Below the pieces are notes generated by a model. It ran no database searches. It saw nothing but the letters and a program-made list of their open reading frames with translations, and was not told the DNA's origin. The translations under genes and the position numbers were made by a program. A DNA stretch of 56,286 bases. Origin: a virus. The DNA lies in the IMG/VR virus record IMGVR_UViG_3300047548_001281, positions 1 through 56,286 of that record; one strand, 5' to 3'. Of the stretch, positions 53,390-56,286 are shown piece by piece; the stretch's first letter is position 1, and each line of letters begins with the position of its first letter.

Positions 53390-54052
53390 CTAACGAACAT
53401 TAGTATTTATACTATGTCTACCTATTACCAATAAATCATTATTGTAAATTTCCCGTCTTACTTTATTATTTTTACCTTCATCTAAATTTACCAAATATCC
53501 CCTATCTACTATGAGTCCAAATATATCTATCAATTTAGATTCTATTGCGAGGGCCTGAACTTCTGTTAAATCTTCTTTTATAATTTGTACAACTACATCT
53601 TTATTGGACTTTTGAATTTTTTGCCTATATTTTCTATGTGAGTCATTTCTATCTAATTCATAAGCCCTATTATTTTGCCCTTTACCTATATAAAATGGGC
53701 GGTATGTTAAACCCAATGTGGCCGCAAAAGTGGTTATACCGTGTTTGCCAATGGCAACTTTATGGTTGGGATCACAATGGGCATAAACATAATATTTTTG
53801 ATTTAGGTCTCCTGCTTCGTATAAATGTGTTATATCAGTATTATAAATTCTGTTACAAGCATCAAATACATCTTTGGAATGGGCATTCTTTGAATAGAAT
53901 CCCTCTTTTGATCTTAAATTACCCAACATATTCTTAGACCAAGATAAAAGTTTTTTTAACTGCTCCTCTGATTTAGCGTCTACTTGGATATCATACAATG
54001 AACTTTTGGTCAGTTGTCCATTAATATTCACCTTTTTTCTTTCAATCAACAT
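53390..54052 (-). CDS. GIY-Y(I)G-type nuclease, 220 aa
   Basis: The GIY-YIG-like core is C-terminal: YYVYAHCDPN (about 87-96), RPFYIGKGQNNRAYELDRND, then KYRQKIQKSNKDVVVQIIKEDLTEVQALAIESKLIDIFG with the conserved Glu. The N-terminal ~85 residues (EEQLKKLLSWSKNMLGNLRSK) may bind DNA. Its TAG stop abuts the tmRNA 5' end, and the tmRNA late promoter lies inside its last codons. It is coupled to the upstream gene by an 11-bp overlap. Possibly a homing enzyme associated with the tmRNA locus. Confidence 0.82.
   Translation of the reverse strand: MLIERKKVNINGQLTKSSLYDIQVDAKSEEQLKKLLSWSKNMLGNLRSKEGFYSKNAHSKDVFDACNRIYNTDITHLYEAGDLNQKYYVYAHCDPNHKVAIGKHGITTFAATLGLTYRPFYIGKGQNNRAYELDRNDSHRKYRQKIQKSNKDVVVQIIKEDLTEVQALAIESKLIDIFGLIVDRGYLVNLDEGKNNKVRREIYNNDLLVIGRHSINTNVR
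53404..53411 (-). promoter_or_regulatory. late promoter (perfect TATAAATA) for the tmRNA
   Basis: Minus-strand GTATAAATAC within the last codons of the GIY-YIG gene. Transcription would start near 53397, a few bases before the acceptor piece. Confidence 0.65.
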
Positions 54053-54287
54053 TGGATTTCTTTATCTTAAGTTTGGTATTGATGTTTTTACTCCAATCTA
54101 TACCCCTGACTCGCCAATACAATTGATGAGCCTTTCTTGGAATCTTATACCATTTTTCAAAACGATTTGGTTGTCCACGATCAGTAGGATCAATCAAACA
54201 ACCCACGTTGGGAACGCTATGACTCCACTTAATTTTTTCGTGTGGACTCATACAATGAGCCCTGCTTTGTAGATATTTAAAACTCAT
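54042..54287 (-). CDS. hypothetical basic protein, 81 aa
   Basis: Begins MSFKYLQSRAHCMSPHEKIKW, contains CLIDPTDRGQPNRFEKWYKIPRKAHQLYWRVRGIDWS and ends KIKKSNVD. Basic, Trp/Tyr-rich, possibly RNA or DNA binding. First gene after the promoter at 54321. No family recognised. Confidence 0.7.
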   Translation of the reverse strand: MSFKYLQSRAHCMSPHEKIKWSHSVPNVGCLIDPTDRGQPNRFEKWYKIPRKAHQLYWRVRGIDWSKNINTKLKIKKSNVD

Positions 54288-54320
54288 TATTAATGTGGTA
54301 TACCTCTATTTTAACACAAT

Positions 54321-54349
54321 ATTTTACTGTATAAACTATATAATGTCAA
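54321..54349 (-). promoter_or_regulatory. sigma70 promoter
   Basis: Minus strand TTGACA (54344-54349), 17 bp, TAAAAT (54321-54326). It lacks the ATAAAT signature of the other early promoters. It drives 54042-54287, the GIY-YIG gene and perhaps the tmRNA. Confidence 0.78.
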
Positions 54350-54407
54350 GTAGAGTGGGTAAACACCAAGTTATGTCTACTTGAAGGTAAAACCTTTATA
54401 AATAAAG

Positions 54408-55622
54408 TCAATCTAATAAGAAATTAGTTTTATTTCTTAATACTTCTCTATTGTGGATTGCAATAGGCATTACATTTTTTAACCAATTTACTTTTTCATC
54501 ATTAGTAAGATTGTGTATTCTATTTACCTCTTCTACTATGGCTAATAATCTATCACCATTATTTTCAATATCATCATAATGCTCGTTTATATAGGGACTG
54601 AATGTTTGATATCCTAATTTTTTGAGGTAGTAAAGAGATTTGGGCCTTGCAACTAAAATAAAAGGGTGGCCCATTATAATAGGTTTGAAAGTTTTCTCTG
54701 AAAAATATACGCCCTTTCCCTCTTCAAAATTATACTTACCCATAAAATTATTAATTTTATTTTCAAAAAAGAAGGTTTCGGTTACTAAAGAAAATAGGCT
54801 ATTTTGAAAATAATTATAATCTGATTTATCTACATAATTCTTATTATGATCTTTATTAATGTTTAGTACTAAAGGCATTAAATGCTCGTTTTGACTGTAG
54901 ATATCTTTCAGTTCCGCAAGCACTTCTTTTTTCAATGAAGTAGAAGCGGTTTGAAATATAAAATCGATAGGGGGCGAGCCTTCAAAAACTGCTTCAGGAA
55001 AGTAAGAATAAAACCCTGCATCCAATAATCCTTTCTTGAGTATAAGAGAAAGTAAAATTAATCTGTGGGGTCTAACCATTCTATTGAAACACAAATATGT
55101 TTTCTTTTTTTCAATATCAGTGAATTCTATATCTATAGGTGATAAACCTTGCATGTTCAATTGATATTTGGGTTCAATTATATTGAGACCATAGACATTT
55201 ATCTTATCTATGATATTATTTGACTTACAAAATTCTTCATAAATTTCTGTATTATTACATAATGCATTAATCAATATAAACTTGTTACAGTGAATATTAG
55301 TAAGGTTTGCTAATTCATGTAAACGAGCATACAAAATTCCTGCACCACCTTCCTTAGTGTGGTCAAAGATTATATTACCCCCTAATTTATAGTGAGCAGT
55401 AATGTATTGAGAAAGTGCAGTAATATCGCAGTTGAATATATTTATACCTTTTGAACCTCGGTGATATCCAGCATAGATATCGATATTATCACCTTCGAGC
55501 CAAGGCATATATTTATAGTATGAAGCTATAAAACGAGGAATTTTAGGGAATGATTTGAAATCTAATGGATCAAAATTGGGCTCCATAGTGCCTTCTATAT
55601 GAATACTAAAATTTTTTGACAA
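54408..55622 (-). CDS. glycosyltransferase-like protein, 404 aa
   Basis: The C-terminal part has FSEKTFKPIIMGHPFILVARP followed by SLYYLKKLGYQTFSPYINEHYD, a pattern (S/T-E-K-T-x-K-P-I ... P-F-I ... L..LGF.TF) that I associate with GT-B-like glycosyltransferases of large phages. The N-terminal half is weakly alpha/beta. The start is a TTG at 55622 behind TAGGATAAAAG. Substrate unknown; may modify phage or host glycans together with the neighbour. Confidence 0.7.
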   Translation of the reverse strand: MSKNFSIHIEGTMEPNFDPLDFKSFPKIPRFIASYYKYMPWLEGDNIDIYAGYHRGSKGINIFNCDITALSQYITAHYKLGGNIIFDHTKEGGAGILYARLHELANLTNIHCNKFILINALCNNTEIYEEFCKSNNIIDKINVYGLNIIEPKYQLNMQGLSPIDIEFTDIEKKKTYLCFNRMVRPHRLILLSLILKKGLLDAGFYSYFPEAVFEGSPPIDFIFQTASTSLKKEVLAELKDIYSQNEHLMPLVLNINKDHNKNYVDKSDYNYFQNSLFSLVTETFFFENKINNFMGKYNFEEGKGVYFSEKTFKPIIMGHPFILVARPKSLYYLKKLGYQTFSPYINEHYDDIENNGDRLLAIVEEVNRIHNLTNDEKVNWLKNVMPIAIHNREVLRNKTNFLLD

Positions 55623-55630
55623 CTTTTATC

Positions 55631-56286
55631 CTAGTTTTTTGATGATTCTTCAACTGATTGTTGCATAGCTTTTTTTATGTTTTCGTTACCTATTACTACT
55701 TGTTTATTAGTATCGTTCATGGCAAGTTTTGCAAATGGAGTTTTATTTTCTCCTGAAATGATACTATCCCACCAACTGGTATCTACACCTATATGTTTCA
55801 TATATTGAGCTAGACGATTAATATCAAGTAGTCGTTTTTTGTAGAATTTTACGTTATGGAAATCTTCAGGATTTTTGGGATTACCCTCAAAATATTCTCT
55901 TTCTGTGTATGTAGAGTCCTTGTTGTTACCTGTCAAGTCTGCCCTATCGTGTGTGACATATACAGGGATACGCTGAAATATATCTAATAAATAAGCCATC
56001 TGACTTATTTCAGCGTCATTTAGTTGGTGCCTGCTAAATCTGCCTAATATCTGTACCCAAGCTTTTGGTACTATAGGAAAAATACTGTAGGGATGTTCGT
56101 TATGTGCGATTACTGATAGCACTTTGAATTGTCCATTATATTTTGTTATTTGTTTATCCCATCCTTCTGTTTCCATTATAGCATCATCAGTCCAAAAGAA
56201 TAACCAATCAGCCTGAGCCATATTACCCATTATATTATAATAACGATTTAACCTTTGATATCCAAATCGTTCTGTGATTAGAACTG
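55631..56286 (-). CDS. glycosyltransferase-like protein, 5' end cut by the window edge
   Basis: The frame is open to the window edge (V-L-I-T-E-R-F-G-Y-Q-R-L-N-R-Y-Y-N before MGNMAQADW), so the start lies outside. AQADWLFFWTDDAIMETEGWD is a GT-A (family 2-like) motif with a DD pair for metal/nucleotide-sugar binding, followed by AWVQILGRFS and a C-terminal helical region. At least 218 aa. Ends TAG two codons before the next gene. Confidence 0.72.
   Translation of the reverse strand, partial: VLITERFGYQRLNRYYNIMGNMAQADWLFFWTDDAIMETEGWDKQITKYNGQFKVLSVIAHNEHPYSIFPIVPKAWVQILGRFSRHQLNDAEISQMAYLLDIFQRIPVYVTHDRADLTGNNKDSTYTEREYFEGNPKNPEDFHNVKFYKKRLLDINRLAQYMKHIGVDTSWWDSIISGENKTPFAKLAMNDTNKQVVIGNENIKKAMQQSVEESSKN

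Overview
This window is part of the genome of a large, strictly lytic-looking tailed phage of the T4 superfamily (myovirus) that infects a Gram-negative bacterium. The evidence is a UvsX recombinase, a UvsY mediator, a gp32-type single-strand binding protein, a gp17-type terminase, T4-style late promoter motifs (TATAAATA and close variants) and dense ATGA/TAATG gene overlaps. The predicted spanin pair, lipoprotein and autotransporter all imply an outer membrane. A BPSL0761-like small protein hints at a beta- or gammaproteobacterial host; that is inference only.

Layout. 1-9 kb is a leftward early region of about 35 small genes driven by near-consensus sigma70 promoters. It includes a tandem array of paralogous small proteins ending in LRW-type motifs (326-2892), interrupted by a GIY-YIG homing endonuclease. 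9-13 kb is the recombination module (uvsY, an acidic protein, uvsX, gene 32). 13-20.5 kb holds a long modular protein, the terminase, a methyltransferase, two small proteins with T4-type capsid-targeting N termini, a structural protein and a spanin pair. 20.5-25.9 kb carries a radical SAM / aminotransferase / epimerase cassette and thyA-folA. 26-36 kb has small early genes, an HNH homing endonuclease, a MoxR ATPase with its metallopeptidase-VWA partner, nadE, RNA repair genes and a surface lipoprotein. 36-40.1 kb has a large autotransporter flanked by a perfect 70-bp direct repeat. 40-41.6 kb has a second GIY-YIG gene beside duplicated gene 5' ends that contain in-frame TAG codons. 41.8-47.4 kb is the only rightward gene block: a LuxR-type regulator, then collagen-like and fibre-like proteins, a papain-like protease and an adhesin-like repeat protein, with a tRNA (best read as anticodon CUA) on the opposite strand. 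47.4-52.2 kb is a SpoVR / YeaH / PrkA operon. 52.2-56.3 kb has a DDAH-like amidohydrolase, a circularly permuted tmRNA gene behind a late promoter, a third GIY-YIG gene and two glycosyltransferase-like genes, the last cut by the window edge.

The most unusual content is the permuted tmRNA (encoded tag ANDAYFGETRLAA), the possible amber-suppressor tRNA together with conserved in-frame TAGs, the stress-kinase trio PrkA-YeaH-SpoVR, a phage-encoded secreted/surface set (autotransporter, VCBS lipoprotein, small exported proteins), an 8-bp repeat frameshift, and a gene array in which the C-terminal LRW codons double as the ribosome binding site of the next gene. All coordinates and motifs were read by eye. 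Family assignments come from motif recognition, not database searches.
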